Positions 14,798-25,016 of a stretch of DNA of 64,000 bases are shown here, piece by piece. Under the pieces are notes generated by a model. The model searched no databases, was not told the origin of the DNA, and saw only the letters and a list, made by a program, of their open reading frames with translations. A program made the position numbers and the translations under genes. The stretch is from Betaproteobacteria bacterium (GTDB taxonomy: Bacteria > Pseudomonadota > Gammaproteobacteria > Burkholderiales > Burkholderiaceae_F): NCBI GenBank assembly GCA_016861185.1, contig BOKW01000007.1:1-64000 (forward strand). The letters are read 5' to 3'. Every line of letters starts with the position of its first letter. Within the stretch, counting starts at the first letter, position 1.

Positions 14798-16693
14798 ATG
14801 CTGCGTGTCCAGGACCTCCACACTGTCCTCGAAACCGACAGCGGCCTCGTCCGCGCGGTCGAGGCCGTCACGCTGACGATCGAACGCGGCGAGACTTTCG
14901 CGCTGGTCGGCGAGTCGGGCTGCGGCAAGTCGATGACCGCGCTGTCGATCCTGCGGCTGCTGCCCGACAACGGCCGCGTGGAACGGGGCGCCGTGCGGCT
15001 GCGCGCAGGCGGCCGCGAGATCGACCTCGTGCAGTTGCCTGAGTCGCGTATGCGCGACGTGCGCGGCCGGCGCGTGAGCATCATCTTCCAGGAGCCTTCG
15101 ACGAGCCTGAATCCGGTGATGCCGGTAGGCGAGCAGATCGTTGAAGTGATCGAGCGCCACACACCGCTGAAGGGCGAAGCCGCACGCACCAAGGCGATCG
15201 AATGGCTGCAGCGCGTCGGTCTGCCTGAGCCCGAGCGGCGCATCGACGACTATCCGTTCCAGCTTTCGGGCGGGCAGAAACAGCGCGTGATGATCGCGAT
15301 CGCGCTCGCCGCCGAGCCGGACGTCGTGATTGCCGACGAGCCGACTACCGCGCTCGACGTGACGATCCAGAAGCAGATCCTGGATCTCCTGCAGGAACTG
15401 CAGCGCCAGCAGGGCATGGCGCTGCTGCTGATCACGCACGACCTGGGCATCGTCGCGACGATGGCGCACCGCATCGCCTTGATGTACGCGGGCGAAGTGG
15501 TCGAAGTCGCCGAGACGCGCGAGTTCTTCGCCCGGCCGCTGCATCCGTACGCGCAGTTGCTGCTCGCCGCGCTGCCGGACACCGCCAAGCGCGGCCAGCC
15601 GCTCGCCGCGATTCCCGGCACCGTGCCGCGTCTCGATCAGGCGTTCGCCGGTTGCCGCTTCGTCGAGCGCTGTCCGCAGGCGATGGCGGCGTGCAAGGTC
15701 ACACCGCCCGGCTTGTATACGCCCGTCGATGGCCACGGCGTGCGCTGCCTGCTGTACGACGCAACTCCCCCCTTTGAAAAAGGGGGGCCTGGGGGGATTT
15801 CCTCGTCCGCCACCGCCGAACAAATTCCCCCTGCCCCCCATTATGAAAGGGGGGTGGATTTCACTGATCGACGGAGAGCGGAGCCGCCGCCACTGCTCGA
15901 CGTCCGCGACTACAAGGTCTACTTCCCGGTCCGCCGCGGCCTGCTCAAGCGCGTGGTCGGCTACGTCAAAGCGGTGGACGGCATCTCGTTTTCGCTCGCC
16001 GCCGGCCGCACGCTGGCCTTGGTCGGCGAGTCGGGTTGCGGCAAGACAACCACCGGCAAAGCATTGCTGCAGCTACTGCGCGGCGCGGTGCGCATCGAAG
16101 GGCAGGCGCTGCTCGAAGGCCGGCTGCTCGACGCGCTGGAAGGCGACGCGCTGCGCGAGGCGCGGCGCAAGGCGCAGATCATCTTCCAGGATCCGTTCGC
16201 GTCGCTGAATCCGCGCATGAGGGTGGCGGAGATCCTGGAGGAGGGCGTGGCTTCGCTGCGCCCCGAGATCTCGGCCGACGAACGGCGGCAGCGCGCCGCC
16301 GCGCTGCTCGAGAAGGTCGGCCTGCGGCCGGAGTCGATGAACCGCTTCCCGCACGAGTTCTCCGGCGGCCAGCGGCAGAGGATCGCGATCGCCCGCGCGC
16401 TGGCGGTCGAACCGAAGCTGATCGTCTGCGACGAACCGACCTCCGCGCTCGACGTCTCGGTGCAGGCGCAGATCCTGAACCTGCTCGCGCAACTGCAGCG
16501 CGAGCTTGGCGTCGCTTACCTCTTCATCACGCACAACTTCGGCGTCGTCGAATACCTCGCGCACGACATCGCCGTGATGCGGGCCGGGAAGATCGTCGAG
16601 GCGGGTGCGGCCGAGCAGGTGCTGGAACGGCCGCGACACGAGTACACGAAAGCGCTGCTGGCGGCGGTGCCGCGACTTCGACGCGCGGCTTGA
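14798..16693 (+). CDS. Double-domain ABC transporter ATPase (YejF/DppD-DppF type)
   Basis: The 631-residue protein holds both ATPase domains of the peptide importer in one chain. Domain 1 has Walker A GESGCGKS (38-45), signature LSGGQKQRV and Walker B VVIADEPTTALDV. Domain 2 has Walker A GESGCGKT (410-417), FSGGQRQRI and LIVCDEPTSALDV. The cysteine-rich oligopeptide-transporter tail of domain 1 is present (FAGCRFVERCPQAMAACKV). Between the domains, residues about 323-355 are encoded by a palindromic intergenic-type repeat inserted in frame (see separate entry). The start is one base after the permease stop, implying translational coupling. The gene ends the operon. Confidence 0.93.
   Translation: MLRVQDLHTVLETDSGLVRAVEAVTLTIERGETFALVGESGCGKSMTALSILRLLPDNGRVERGAVRLRAGGREIDLVQLPESRMRDVRGRRVSIIFQEPSTSLNPVMPVGEQIVEVIERHTPLKGEAARTKAIEWLQRVGLPEPERRIDDYPFQLSGGQKQRVMIAIALAAEPDVVIADEPTTALDVTIQKQILDLLQELQRQQGMALLLITHDLGIVATMAHRIALMYAGEVVEVAETREFFARPLHPYAQLLLAALPDTAKRGQPLAAIPGTVPRLDQAFAGCRFVERCPQAMAACKVTPPGLYTPVDGHGVRCLLYDATPPFEKGGPGGISSSATAEQIPPAPHYERGVDFTDRRRAEPPPLLDVRDYKVYFPVRRGLLKRVVGYVKAVDGISFSLAAGRTLALVGESGCGKTTTGKALLQLLRGAVRIEGQALLEGRLLDALEGDALREARRKAQIIFQDPFASLNPRMRVAEILEEGVASLRPEISADERRQRAAALLEKVGLRPESMNRFPHEFSGGQRQRIAIARALAVEPKLIVCDEPTSALDVSVQAQILNLLAQLQRELGVAYLFITHNFGVVEYLAHDIAVMRAGKIVEAGAAEQVLERPRHEYTKALLAAVPRLRRAA
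15765..15861. repeat. In-frame palindromic repeat inside the ATPase gene
   Basis: Within the coding sequence lies CCCCCCTTT-GAA-AAAGGGGGG (a 9-bp hairpin), followed by CCTGGGGGGATTT, a short unique core, then AAATTCCCCCTG and CCCCCCATTATGAAAGGGGGG. The two halves form an imperfect inverted pair. The element resembles a dispersed intergenic repeat. It adds about 33 codons, beginning PPFEKGGPGG, without stop or frameshift, exactly in the linker between the two ATPase domains. Confidence 0.8.
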
Positions 16694-16964
16694 ACAATCC
16701 AGCGCACGGCCATGGTTGCAGCCGCATCAAAGTGCTGCGACGCAGTGCTGCTGAGGGCTTTCCGTTGCTGTCGGCCAAAAACAACATGGCCTCGACGCTC
16801 GTCACCGAAGTGTTGCAAAGCCCTAGGTCGGGTAACACAATCGCCGCGTTTGCAGGGGACAGGGGTCGACCTTTCGGTCGATAGCTGCCGGGGATACGCG
16901 GTCTCCACAACGCGTTAAGCGCCGGATTCTGCAGCGAAGTTCTGAACTCATTTCGGGGGAATCC

Positions 16965-19742
16965 ATGTTTGAGTTGAAGCCCATCGTGCGGCAAGTACTG
17001 CTTGCGTGCGGCGGTTTGGCGGGCGCGATGCTCGCCGCCACTCCGGCATCGGCACAGCAACAGGCGCAGGTCCAGCAGCAGCAACAGCTCGAGCGCGTCA
17101 CGATCACGGGAACGAACATCCGGCGCACCGATACGGAGACGGTCACGCCGGTTCAGATCATCACGCGGGATGAGATCGAGCGCACCGGCAAGGCGACGAT
17201 TGCCGAGGTGCTCCGTAACATCCCGGGGAACACCGGTGGCGCATTCAACGAGAGCTTTGCCAACAGCTTCGCTCCCGGCGCCGCAGGCATTTCGCTGCGG
17301 GGTCTCGGCCAGAAAGCCACGCTCGTACTGATCAACGGACGGCGCACGGCCGGTTATGGGTTTGCGCAGAACCTTCAGGACACGTTCGTCGATCTGAACA
17401 GCATTCCGACGAGCGCGGTCGAGCGTGTCGAGATTCTCAAAGACGGCGCGTCGGCAATCTATGGTTCGGACGCGATCGCAGGCGTCGTCAACATCATTCT
17501 TCGACGCGACTTCAAGGGCATCGAGGTTGGTGCGGAAGCGGGCACGTTCGAGGGCAAGAACGAATATCGGGCCAACGTCGGTGCCGGTTTCGGCGACTTG
17601 GGCGCGAACAAGTTCAATGTGTTCGGCGTTCTGGACTTCTATAAGCGCGACGAACTGCTCTTTAGCGATACGAAGTTCATGGAGACGCGGGATTTCCGTG
17701 GCGAGCAGGGAGGACGGAATTTCCGTTCGCTGCTGGCCGGTGGAACCTGGACCGGGGTCCCGGGCGCCGCGAACGCCAACGACCGCCGCGCGATGTCCGA
17801 GTGCGCGCGTTGGGGCGGGCAAGTCCTGAACTTTGCCCAGGCCGTCGAGGCCGGCCTTATCTCCGGCGCCGCCGCAGCAGCGGCGCCGGGCACGGGTCAG
17901 AACCTGCCTGGCAACACGTGGTGCGCGTTCGACTTCAACAGCGAATTGACGGCATTGCCGGGGACGCAACGTGTCGGTTTCCTCGGACGAGGCACGTACG
18001 AGCTGTCGTCGGATACGCAGCTGTACGCGGAGCTCGGACTCAGCCGCATCGAAACCGAACAGACGTTCACGGCCCCGTTCTTTGCCGGGACGACGGGTCT
18101 TGCGCAGACGCCGCAGGGATTGCGGCCGTTTACCTACAACATCAACTTTGCCCCGGGCGTCGCAGGCAATCCGCTCGGCACGAACGCGCGCTTCTCGGGC
18201 AACCTTCACGCACTCGGCACGCGCGACAACGAGATTACGTCGGACACTATCCGTGGGTTGCTCGGCGGAAGATACCGGCTGTTCAGCTGGGACCTCGACT
18301 CTGCAATCGGCTATTCGGAGAACGAGGTCGAGAACATCAACATCAACCGCATGACGCTCGCGGGCACCAGCGCGATCTTCAACGTGCCTTCGACGCCGCA
18401 GCCGCCGACACCGCTCTCGAACGCGTCGAGCTGCAATCTGGATGCGCCCTCGACAACGCTCGCTGCGTGCGGCGCCTCGCTGGTACGCTTCCCGCGCACG
18501 TCGACCTCCAAGCTGGAGTTCATCGACACGAAAGCCTCGACGGAACTGGGACAGTTGCCTGGCGGGCCGATTGGCTTCGCGATGGGCGTCGAATACCGTC
18601 ACGAATCGATTGCCGACGTGCCGGATCAACTCGCGAAATCGGGCCAGATTCTCGGGCAAGGGATCACCGAAACCGACGGTTCGCGCCATCAGTTCGCCGT
18701 CTTCGGAGAACTAGCGCTTCCGCTTACCCGGACGCTTGAGGCGCAGCTTGCGCTTCGCAACGACCGGTACAGCGACTTCGGCAACGCACTGACACCGAAG
18801 GTCGGCCTGAAATTCAAGCCCACGCCCGAGTTCCTGCTGCGCGCCAACTGGGGACGGGGTTTCCGCGCTCCGACGCTGCCGGAGATCTCGCCGTCGGTCG
18901 CCACGTTCTTCATCCAGGTGATCGACGACGTTACCGGCACGATCCCGCAGGCTTCCGGCATCTTCGCCGGCAACCCCGGGCTGCAGGCCGAACAGTCGCG
19001 CAGCAGCACCCTCGGCTTCGTATACGAGCCGTCGTCGAACTTCAACGTCAGCGTCGACTGGTACGAGATCAACTGGAGCAACATCGTCGGCTCCGACAGC
19101 TTCCAGTCGATCGTCGACAACGATGCCGTGACACGCGATCCGGTGACCTGCACGGGAGGCGATCCGCGCGTGATACGCGATCCGGTCACGTGCACGATCA
19201 TCACGATCCTGAACAACTACCGCAACCTGGCGAACGTGATGACGAACGGCATCGACATCGATGTTCGCCACGACCTGCGCACGACTTACGGTAAGTTCAC
19301 GTCGCGGCTGATCGTCGCCTATATCAACAAGTTCGAGGAGGAGGGCGTCGACTACGCGGGGACGAACGGCGGCAGCAACACCTACCCGCGGATCAAGGGC
19401 AGCTTCAGCCTGAACTGGGACCAGGGTCCCTGGGCAGTTACCGGTCGCGTCAACTACATCGACTCGTATCGCCAGGAACTGCTGCCCGGGTCGTTCTTTA
19501 CGCCCCAGGATCCGCGTTTCCAGACCGGAACCTACCCGAGGAAGGTGCCTTCGTATACGACCCTCGACCTGTTTGCACGTTACAACGTGACGTCGAAGCT
19601 GTCGGTATCGGGTTCGATCCTGAACGTCACGGACGAGCTGCCGCCGTATGACCCCGGCTTCACGACGACGAACCTGTACGACTTCTCGCAGTACGACGTT
19701 CGCGGGCGACAGTTCCGCGTCGGCGTTCAGTACAAGTTCTAG
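16965..19742 (+). CDS. TonB-dependent outer-membrane receptor 1
   Basis: This 925-residue outer-membrane receptor has a signal peptide (to PASA), a glutamine-rich stretch, and a segment LERVTITGTNIRRTDTETVTPVQIIT that carries the TonB-box/plug start. The plug shows LRGLGQKATLVLINGRR, VERVEILKDGASAIYGSDAIAGVVNIILRRDF. The C-terminal 700 residues form the barrel, ending QFRVGVQYKF with the terminal phenylalanine typical of barrel proteins. GGGGGAA precedes the ATG. The 271-base gap upstream holds no gene, only a small hairpin (GTCGACC/GGTCGA). The ligand is not readable; the neighbouring peptidase and peptide transporter suggest peptides. Confidence 0.95.
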   Translation: MFELKPIVRQVLLACGGLAGAMLAATPASAQQQAQVQQQQQLERVTITGTNIRRTDTETVTPVQIITRDEIERTGKATIAEVLRNIPGNTGGAFNESFANSFAPGAAGISLRGLGQKATLVLINGRRTAGYGFAQNLQDTFVDLNSIPTSAVERVEILKDGASAIYGSDAIAGVVNIILRRDFKGIEVGAEAGTFEGKNEYRANVGAGFGDLGANKFNVFGVLDFYKRDELLFSDTKFMETRDFRGEQGGRNFRSLLAGGTWTGVPGAANANDRRAMSECARWGGQVLNFAQAVEAGLISGAAAAAAPGTGQNLPGNTWCAFDFNSELTALPGTQRVGFLGRGTYELSSDTQLYAELGLSRIETEQTFTAPFFAGTTGLAQTPQGLRPFTYNINFAPGVAGNPLGTNARFSGNLHALGTRDNEITSDTIRGLLGGRYRLFSWDLDSAIGYSENEVENININRMTLAGTSAIFNVPSTPQPPTPLSNASSCNLDAPSTTLAACGASLVRFPRTSTSKLEFIDTKASTELGQLPGGPIGFAMGVEYRHESIADVPDQLAKSGQILGQGITETDGSRHQFAVFGELALPLTRTLEAQLALRNDRYSDFGNALTPKVGLKFKPTPEFLLRANWGRGFRAPTLPEISPSVATFFIQVIDDVTGTIPQASGIFAGNPGLQAEQSRSSTLGFVYEPSSNFNVSVDWYEINWSNIVGSDSFQSIVDNDAVTRDPVTCTGGDPRVIRDPVTCTIITILNNYRNLANVMTNGIDIDVRHDLRTTYGKFTSRLIVAYINKFEEEGVDYAGTNGGSNTYPRIKGSFSLNWDQGPWAVTGRVNYIDSYRQELLPGSFFTPQDPRFQTGTYPRKVPSYTTLDLFARYNVTSKLSVSGSILNVTDELPPYDPGFTTTNLYDFSQYDVRGRQFRVGVQYKF

Positions 19743-19770
19743 TCTCGGAAGCCTTCATCGATGTGGGAAG

Positions 19771-19800
19771 AGAGCGGGCGTACGCCCGCTCTTGCTTTGT
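19771..19800 (+). terminator. Rho-independent terminator after TonB receptor 1
   Basis: A perfect 22-base palindrome (arms AGAGCGGGCG and CGCCCGCTCT around TA, 19771-19792) is followed by TGCTTTGT. It lies 29 bases past the receptor stop and before the peptidase gene, so the two are probably separate transcripts or joined by partial read-through. Confidence 0.75.
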
Positions 19801-19885
19801 AGGCTACGACCGCGGCGAGCGGATTTGGAACGGACGCCGGAGAAGCACGGGGCCGGCGTTGCGCAGACGCTGTAGGACACGTCGT

Positions 19886-21883
19886 ATGAACCGCGTTCTG
19901 ACCTTCTTTCTGCTCTTGGCGATCGGCGCTAACTGCTGCGCGCAGACGCCGCTTTCCGTGGAAGAGTTCGTGCGACCGCCCGCGTATGCGAACCCGACGC
20001 TGTCGCGCAGCGGCAAATACTTCGCGGTGACGGTGCCGATCAACGGGCGAATGAACCTCGCGGTCGTCGACCTGGAAACCCGCAAGGGTGTCGCGCTGAC
20101 CAATTTCAGGGACTACGACGTCATCGGCGTCGACTGGGTCGGCGACGAGCGACTGCTCTTCACCCTCGGACAGTTCAATTCGCCGACCGGCCCGGGTCGT
20201 TTCGACGGTGGCGGTCTGTTCATGGTCAGCCGTGACGGGAAGGAATCGCGCAGACTGTTCTCGACGGTGCGTGACCTGCGCAGTCAGAACCAGTTCGTCT
20301 ATCGCTATCTGTCGTTTGCGCGGGCGATCCCCAATAGTGAGGATGAAGTCATCGCGGTAGGGAACCTGCGCGATGCGGAGTCGCTGGATGTGTACCGTTT
20401 GAACGTGGTCAGCGGGAGGACGACCTTGCTGACCGAGGACCGACCGGCGCGCACGATCCGCTGGATCCTCGACCGCAATCGCGTGCCGCGCGTGGCGATC
20501 TCCCACGTCAAGGACACGCTGACTTACGTGGTCCACTATCGGCGCGATGAACGGTCCCCATTCGAGGAACTGCTCCGGTACGAGGAGGCGCGGCCCGGTG
20601 CGTTCGTGCCGTTGTATTTCGAAGCCGACAACAAGACGCTGCTGGTCGCGACCAACGCCGGCCGCGAAACGATGGCCATCTATCGCTACGACCCGGACGC
20701 GCGCAAACGGCTCGATCTGATCGCCGAGCATCCGAAGTTCGACATGGGAGCGGCGGCGGACGGATCGCGCGGAGTCGGCGGTGTCGTGACCGATCCGATT
20801 ACCGACGAGGTCGTTGGCTACTCCGTGGAGGGTGAGAAGCCTGAAGTCGTCTGGCTGACCGAATCGATGAGCCGGTTGCAGCGGATGGTCGATGGCGCCC
20901 TGCCGAATACACACAATACGATCCGTCGAACTCGCGGCGACCTGTACCTCGTCACCGCGTACTCGGATCGGCAACCGGCGGCCTGGTATCTGCTCGACGA
21001 ACGCAAGAAAACGCTCGAGGACCTGTTCTCGAGTCGCCCTTGGCTGACGCCCGATCGCTTGGTGGACATGCGCCCCTTCTATCTGAAGACGCGCGATGGA
21101 TTGGAGATCCTCTCCTACTACTTCCTCCCCGCCGACTACAAGCCCGGTCAGAAGCTCCCCACGGTCGTTCATGTGCACGGCGGGCCGATGGTGCGCGCCG
21201 ACTACTGGGGTCGCTTCACCTTCGGCGTCCGCGAAGCGCAGCTGCTCGCCTCGCGCGGTTACGCCGTGGTGCTGCCGAACTTCCGAATCACGCCGGGGTT
21301 GGGTAACCGCACGTACTTTGCCGGCTTCGGCGCGTTCGGGCGACAGATGCTCGAGGATCATGAAGACGCAGCTCGCTGGGCGGTCGCGCAGGGCTTTGCG
21401 GATCCGGAGCGCATCTGCATTTCCGGGGCCAGCTACGGAGGCTATGCGACGCTGATGTCGCTGGCCCGCTTTCCGAAGACGTTCAAGTGCGGGGTTGCCG
21501 GTTTGGTGGTCAGCGACGTCGAACTGCTGCTGACTTCCCCGGCGGGCGACATTCCGTTCAGCACCGAAGGGGTCGAGTTCTGGAAGCGCATCATCGGCGC
21601 GGCGCGGGTTTCGGACATCCCGCGCGAGATATCACCGGTCAATCTCGCGGACCGGATCAAGCAGCCGGTACTGTTCTACGCGGGCGCTGACGACATCCGG
21701 ACGCCGCTGGAGCAGACGACCAGAATGGTCCGCGCGCTCGAACGCGCCGGCAACCCGCCGAAGGCCGTGATCATCAAGCCGGAAGAAGGGCATGGTTACG
21801 GTCGGATCGAAAACAACGTCGATCTCTACAACCAGATCCTGAAATTCCTCGACGAGACGATCGGCAGCAAGCGAGGCGGCTGA
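19886..21883 (+). CDS. Exported S9 family serine peptidase (prolyl oligopeptidase-like)
   Basis: The protein of 665 residues has a signal peptide (MNRVLTFFLLLAIGANCCAQ) and is therefore periplasmic or secreted. The N-terminal two thirds is a beta-propeller-like domain (repeats such as NPTLSRSGKYFAVTV). The C-terminal alpha/beta-hydrolase domain has the nucleophile in GASYGGY (Ser 516), the acid in AGADDIR (Asp 602 or 603) and His 636 in EEGHGY. Members of this family cleave short peptides. The gene sits between two TonB-dependent receptors on the same strand, which suggests it trims imported peptides. Start at 19886 is chosen because it begins the signal peptide. Confidence 0.92.
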   Translation: MNRVLTFFLLLAIGANCCAQTPLSVEEFVRPPAYANPTLSRSGKYFAVTVPINGRMNLAVVDLETRKGVALTNFRDYDVIGVDWVGDERLLFTLGQFNSPTGPGRFDGGGLFMVSRDGKESRRLFSTVRDLRSQNQFVYRYLSFARAIPNSEDEVIAVGNLRDAESLDVYRLNVVSGRTTLLTEDRPARTIRWILDRNRVPRVAISHVKDTLTYVVHYRRDERSPFEELLRYEEARPGAFVPLYFEADNKTLLVATNAGRETMAIYRYDPDARKRLDLIAEHPKFDMGAAADGSRGVGGVVTDPITDEVVGYSVEGEKPEVVWLTESMSRLQRMVDGALPNTHNTIRRTRGDLYLVTAYSDRQPAAWYLLDERKKTLEDLFSSRPWLTPDRLVDMRPFYLKTRDGLEILSYYFLPADYKPGQKLPTVVHVHGGPMVRADYWGRFTFGVREAQLLASRGYAVVLPNFRITPGLGNRTYFAGFGAFGRQMLEDHEDAARWAVAQGFADPERICISGASYGGYATLMSLARFPKTFKCGVAGLVVSDVELLLTSPAGDIPFSTEGVEFWKRIIGAARVSDIPREISPVNLADRIKQPVLFYAGADDIRTPLEQTTRMVRALERAGNPPKAVIIKPEEGHGYGRIENNVDLYNQILKFLDETIGSKRGG

Positions 21884-22249
21884 GCTGAATCCGCGCCGCG
21901 CGTCGTACCCTGCGGGCCGCGCACGGACCCGCACCGCGTGCGGACGAGTACGTACTGGACGCATACGCGCAACTGGTTCGCGGGCTCAGCACGCTTGCGG
22001 TCGATCACGGGGGTTCGCGGCGAGGACGGCGGCACGCGACACCAATCGCAATGCAACGAAGCCTTCGTTCGTCGCAGGTCAGCGAACATCCATGTTGGAC
22101 GGACGCGACACGGGATCACACTCTGTTGGCGGATGTCGCACAAATGTTCCGTTGCTGCAACGAGATTGGTTACGCTTTACGGCGTTCCGCGCTCGGGGTT
22201 GCGCGAGCAGCCTGACGTGGGCGGCCGAACAATCATTGGAGGAGACATC
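21884..22249 (+). other. Long leader/promoter region of TonB receptor 2
   Basis: These 366 bases separate the peptidase from the second receptor. The receptor frame is open across much of it but the sequence does not look coding and lies ahead of a clean signal peptide. GGAGGAG sits at the end as the ribosome site. I see no terminator hairpin with a T-run and no convincing -35/-10 pair, though the region must contain whatever controls receptor 2. Confidence 0.5.
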
Positions 22250-24952
22250 ATGTTGAAACGAACGCGAATCAGCATCGCCATAAGCGCTGCATTCGGCGCG
22301 AGCGTGGCTGGCTACGTGCCGGCTGCAACCGCGCAAGACAGCTCGCAGAGACTGGAGCGCATCGAGATCACGGGCTCGTCGCTGCGTCGGGTCGACGCGG
22401 AAACGGCGCTGCCGGTCACCGTCATCAAGACGGAGGATCTGGTCAGGCAAGGCGTCACGACCGTCGAGCAGGCCGTGCTGCGAATCGCCGCGAACCAGTC
22501 GAATTTCGGCTCGAGCGCGGCGATCGGCGCGACCACGGGCGGGAAGGCCGAGGCCGACTTGCGCGGTCTAAGCGCAGCGAGTGGTACGAATGCGAACAAG
22601 ACGCTGGTGCTGCTCAACGGCCGGCGCCTCGCGAACCACGCGTTCGACGCAGCAGCGGTCGACCTGAACGCGATTCCGCTGTCGGCGATCGATCGGATCG
22701 AGGTGCTGCGCGACGGAGCGTCGGCCATCTACGGGACCGACGCGATCGGCGGAGTGATCAACTTCATCGTGCGCCGCGACTTTCAGGGCCTCGAAGTCAG
22801 TGCCGAGAACCAGGCGCCCCAGAAGTCCGGCGCCGACACCAACCGCGCGAGCCTGACCGCCGGCTTCGGCTCGCTCGCGAAGCAGCGGTTCAACGTGATG
22901 TTGGCGTTGGACTGGCGCAGGCAGGAGAACCTGCAGGCCGACGAGCGCAAGTTCTCGGAGACGGGCATCATCGGCGGCAACATCGTCGCCGGTACCAGCG
23001 GCACCAGCTTCCCCGGCGACGCGAGCGGCTTCGAACCGTCGCTGCCCAATTGCAATCCGCCCCGTTCGATTCCGAATCCGGCAGGAACGGCATGCCGCTA
23101 CGACTTCACGCGCGACATCGACATCCTGACGACCAACGAGCAGCTGACCGGGCTGTTGCGCGGATCATTCGCAATCGGTGCGGATCACACCGCGTCGCTC
23201 GAGTATCTGCGCGCCGAGAACAAGGGCACGGCCCAGGTCGCCCCTGCGCCGACCAGTATGTTCATCCCGTCGACCAGCCCGTTCTTCCCGGCGGGGGCTC
23301 CCGTCTCTGCCGTGCCCGGATTCGGCAACGGCGCGATCGCCAACTGGCGGATGGTGCCGGCCGGCAAGCGGACCAGCGGGGACGACACGACGACCGAACG
23401 GCTCATGGTCGAGATGCAGGGTCTTCTCGCCGGCTGGGATTACAGGGCGGCGCTCGGCAACACGAAAAACCAGAGCGACGCATCGGTCAAACGCGGATAC
23501 GTGAACGACGGCATGATCCAGAACGGCATCATCGCCGGCATCATCAATCCGTTTGGCCCTCAGCCGCCCGCGGGCACCGCGTTGATCGAACAGGCGCAGG
23601 TCCGGGCGGTCACTCTGACCGGTGAGAACAAGGTCGACTTCGCAGACTTCCGAGTGACGAAGGATCTGATGCAGATGGCCGCGGGCCCACTTGCCGCAGC
23701 TTTCGGCGTCGAGCACCGCAAGGAGGAGTCGTTCTTCGAGGCCACCGACATCACGGCACAGCTCGGCAGCCTGGGCATCGATCCGGACAGCGACACCAAG
23801 GGCGATCGCAAGGCAACGGCGTTGTTCACGGAGTTTGGCATTCCGCTGATGCGCAACCTGGACTTGACCCTGGCGGCGCGCTACGACAAGTACAGCGACT
23901 TCGGCAACACGACCAACCCGAAGATCGGCATTCGCTACCAGCCGACGCGCCAGATCCTGGTTCGCGGGTCCTACAACAAGGGATTCCGCGCACCGACGCT
24001 GTATGAGATCTACCAGCCTGCGTCGCTGACCTTCACGACCGACAACTACGACGATCCAGTGCTCTGTCCCGGCGGCGTCGCCGTACCTGGCGCTTCGCCG
24101 GGCGTCGTGTGCGGTCAGCAGGTGCTTCAGCGTAACGCCGGTCCCGGCGGAATCGGCCAGCCGGTCAGCTCGCTGCAGCCGGAAAAGTCGGACACGTTCA
24201 CCGTGGGCTTCGTATTCGAGCCGACGCAATCGACGTCGATCGGTATCGACCTGTGGTCGATCAAGATCAAGAACCAGATCAGCGCATATCCCGAGCAGGC
24301 GGTATTCGGCGACCCCGTGGCGAATGCGGGGCGCTTCACGCGATGCAGCCAGCTTCCCGCAGGTCCCATCGCCGGCCAGATCGACCGCTCCGACGTCGAC
24401 GTCTGCCTGAACTTCCCCACTTTCGATCCGATCGCCTTCATCGACGGAACGACGACGAACCTCGGCGAGCTGCGCACGCGCGGTATCGACCTGTCGTTCA
24501 ACTGGCAGTCTGGCGCGACGCCTTATGGTCGTTGGGGCTTCGGTCTGGACGGCACGTACGTGGACGAGTACAGGTACCAGCGCGAGCGCAACGGCGAGTT
24601 CTTCTCGGCGGCCGGCAGGTACTCCGACAACGCTCCGGTCTTCCGCTGGCAACACGTAGCGACCGTCAGTTGGGGCGCCGGCTCGTGGAGCGCGCTGCTG
24701 GCGAATCGCTACAAGTCCGGCTATACGGATCAGGACGAAGTGAACCAGGTTCGCCATTACTCGGTTTTCGACGCTTCGGTAACCTGGACCGGCGTGCGGA
24801 ACCTGACGATCACCGGCGGAATCCTCAACATGTTCGACGAGGATCCGCCCGTGAGCGTGCAGTCGACGACGTTCCAGCGTGGCTACGATCCGCGGTTTAC
24901 GGATCCGCGCGGGCGCACGTACACGGTCCGCGTTGCATACAAGTTCTTCTGA
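22250..24952 (+). CDS. TonB-dependent outer-membrane receptor 2
   Basis: This is a second receptor of 900 residues, of the same subfamily as receptor 1 but clearly diverged. After the signal peptide (to TAQA or AQDS) comes QRLERIEITGSSLRRVDAETALPVTVIKTEDL, then plug motifs VLLNGRRLANHAFDAAAVDLNAIP and IEVLRDGASAIYGTDAIGGVINFIVRRDF. The barrel ends TVRVAYKFF. ATG at 22250 has GGAGGAG upstream; the open frame before it is not signal-like. Cysteine pairs occur in loop regions (LCPGGVAVPGASPGVVCG). The transcript is closed by a strong terminator. Confidence 0.95.
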   Translation: MLKRTRISIAISAAFGASVAGYVPAATAQDSSQRLERIEITGSSLRRVDAETALPVTVIKTEDLVRQGVTTVEQAVLRIAANQSNFGSSAAIGATTGGKAEADLRGLSAASGTNANKTLVLLNGRRLANHAFDAAAVDLNAIPLSAIDRIEVLRDGASAIYGTDAIGGVINFIVRRDFQGLEVSAENQAPQKSGADTNRASLTAGFGSLAKQRFNVMLALDWRRQENLQADERKFSETGIIGGNIVAGTSGTSFPGDASGFEPSLPNCNPPRSIPNPAGTACRYDFTRDIDILTTNEQLTGLLRGSFAIGADHTASLEYLRAENKGTAQVAPAPTSMFIPSTSPFFPAGAPVSAVPGFGNGAIANWRMVPAGKRTSGDDTTTERLMVEMQGLLAGWDYRAALGNTKNQSDASVKRGYVNDGMIQNGIIAGIINPFGPQPPAGTALIEQAQVRAVTLTGENKVDFADFRVTKDLMQMAAGPLAAAFGVEHRKEESFFEATDITAQLGSLGIDPDSDTKGDRKATALFTEFGIPLMRNLDLTLAARYDKYSDFGNTTNPKIGIRYQPTRQILVRGSYNKGFRAPTLYEIYQPASLTFTTDNYDDPVLCPGGVAVPGASPGVVCGQQVLQRNAGPGGIGQPVSSLQPEKSDTFTVGFVFEPTQSTSIGIDLWSIKIKNQISAYPEQAVFGDPVANAGRFTRCSQLPAGPIAGQIDRSDVDVCLNFPTFDPIAFIDGTTTNLGELRTRGIDLSFNWQSGATPYGRWGFGLDGTYVDEYRYQRERNGEFFSAAGRYSDNAPVFRWQHVATVSWGAGSWSALLANRYKSGYTDQDEVNQVRHYSVFDASVTWTGVRNLTITGGILNMFDEDPPVSVQSTTFQRGYDPRFTDPRGRTYTVRVAYKFF

Positions 24953-24978
24953 TCCGGAACGACGGCAACCCAAACGAA

Positions 24979-25016
24979 GCCCGTGGACCGCAAGGTCCAC
25001 GGGCTTTTTTTTCTTT
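24979..25016. terminator. Strong bidirectional rho-independent terminator
   Basis: An 11-bp stem with arms GCCCGTGGACC and GGTCCACGGGC around GCAA is followed on the plus strand by eight Ts. On the minus strand the stem is followed by TTCGTTTGGGTT. It lies between receptor 2 (plus) and the convergent tonB-exb operon (minus) and can serve both. Confidence 0.9.
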
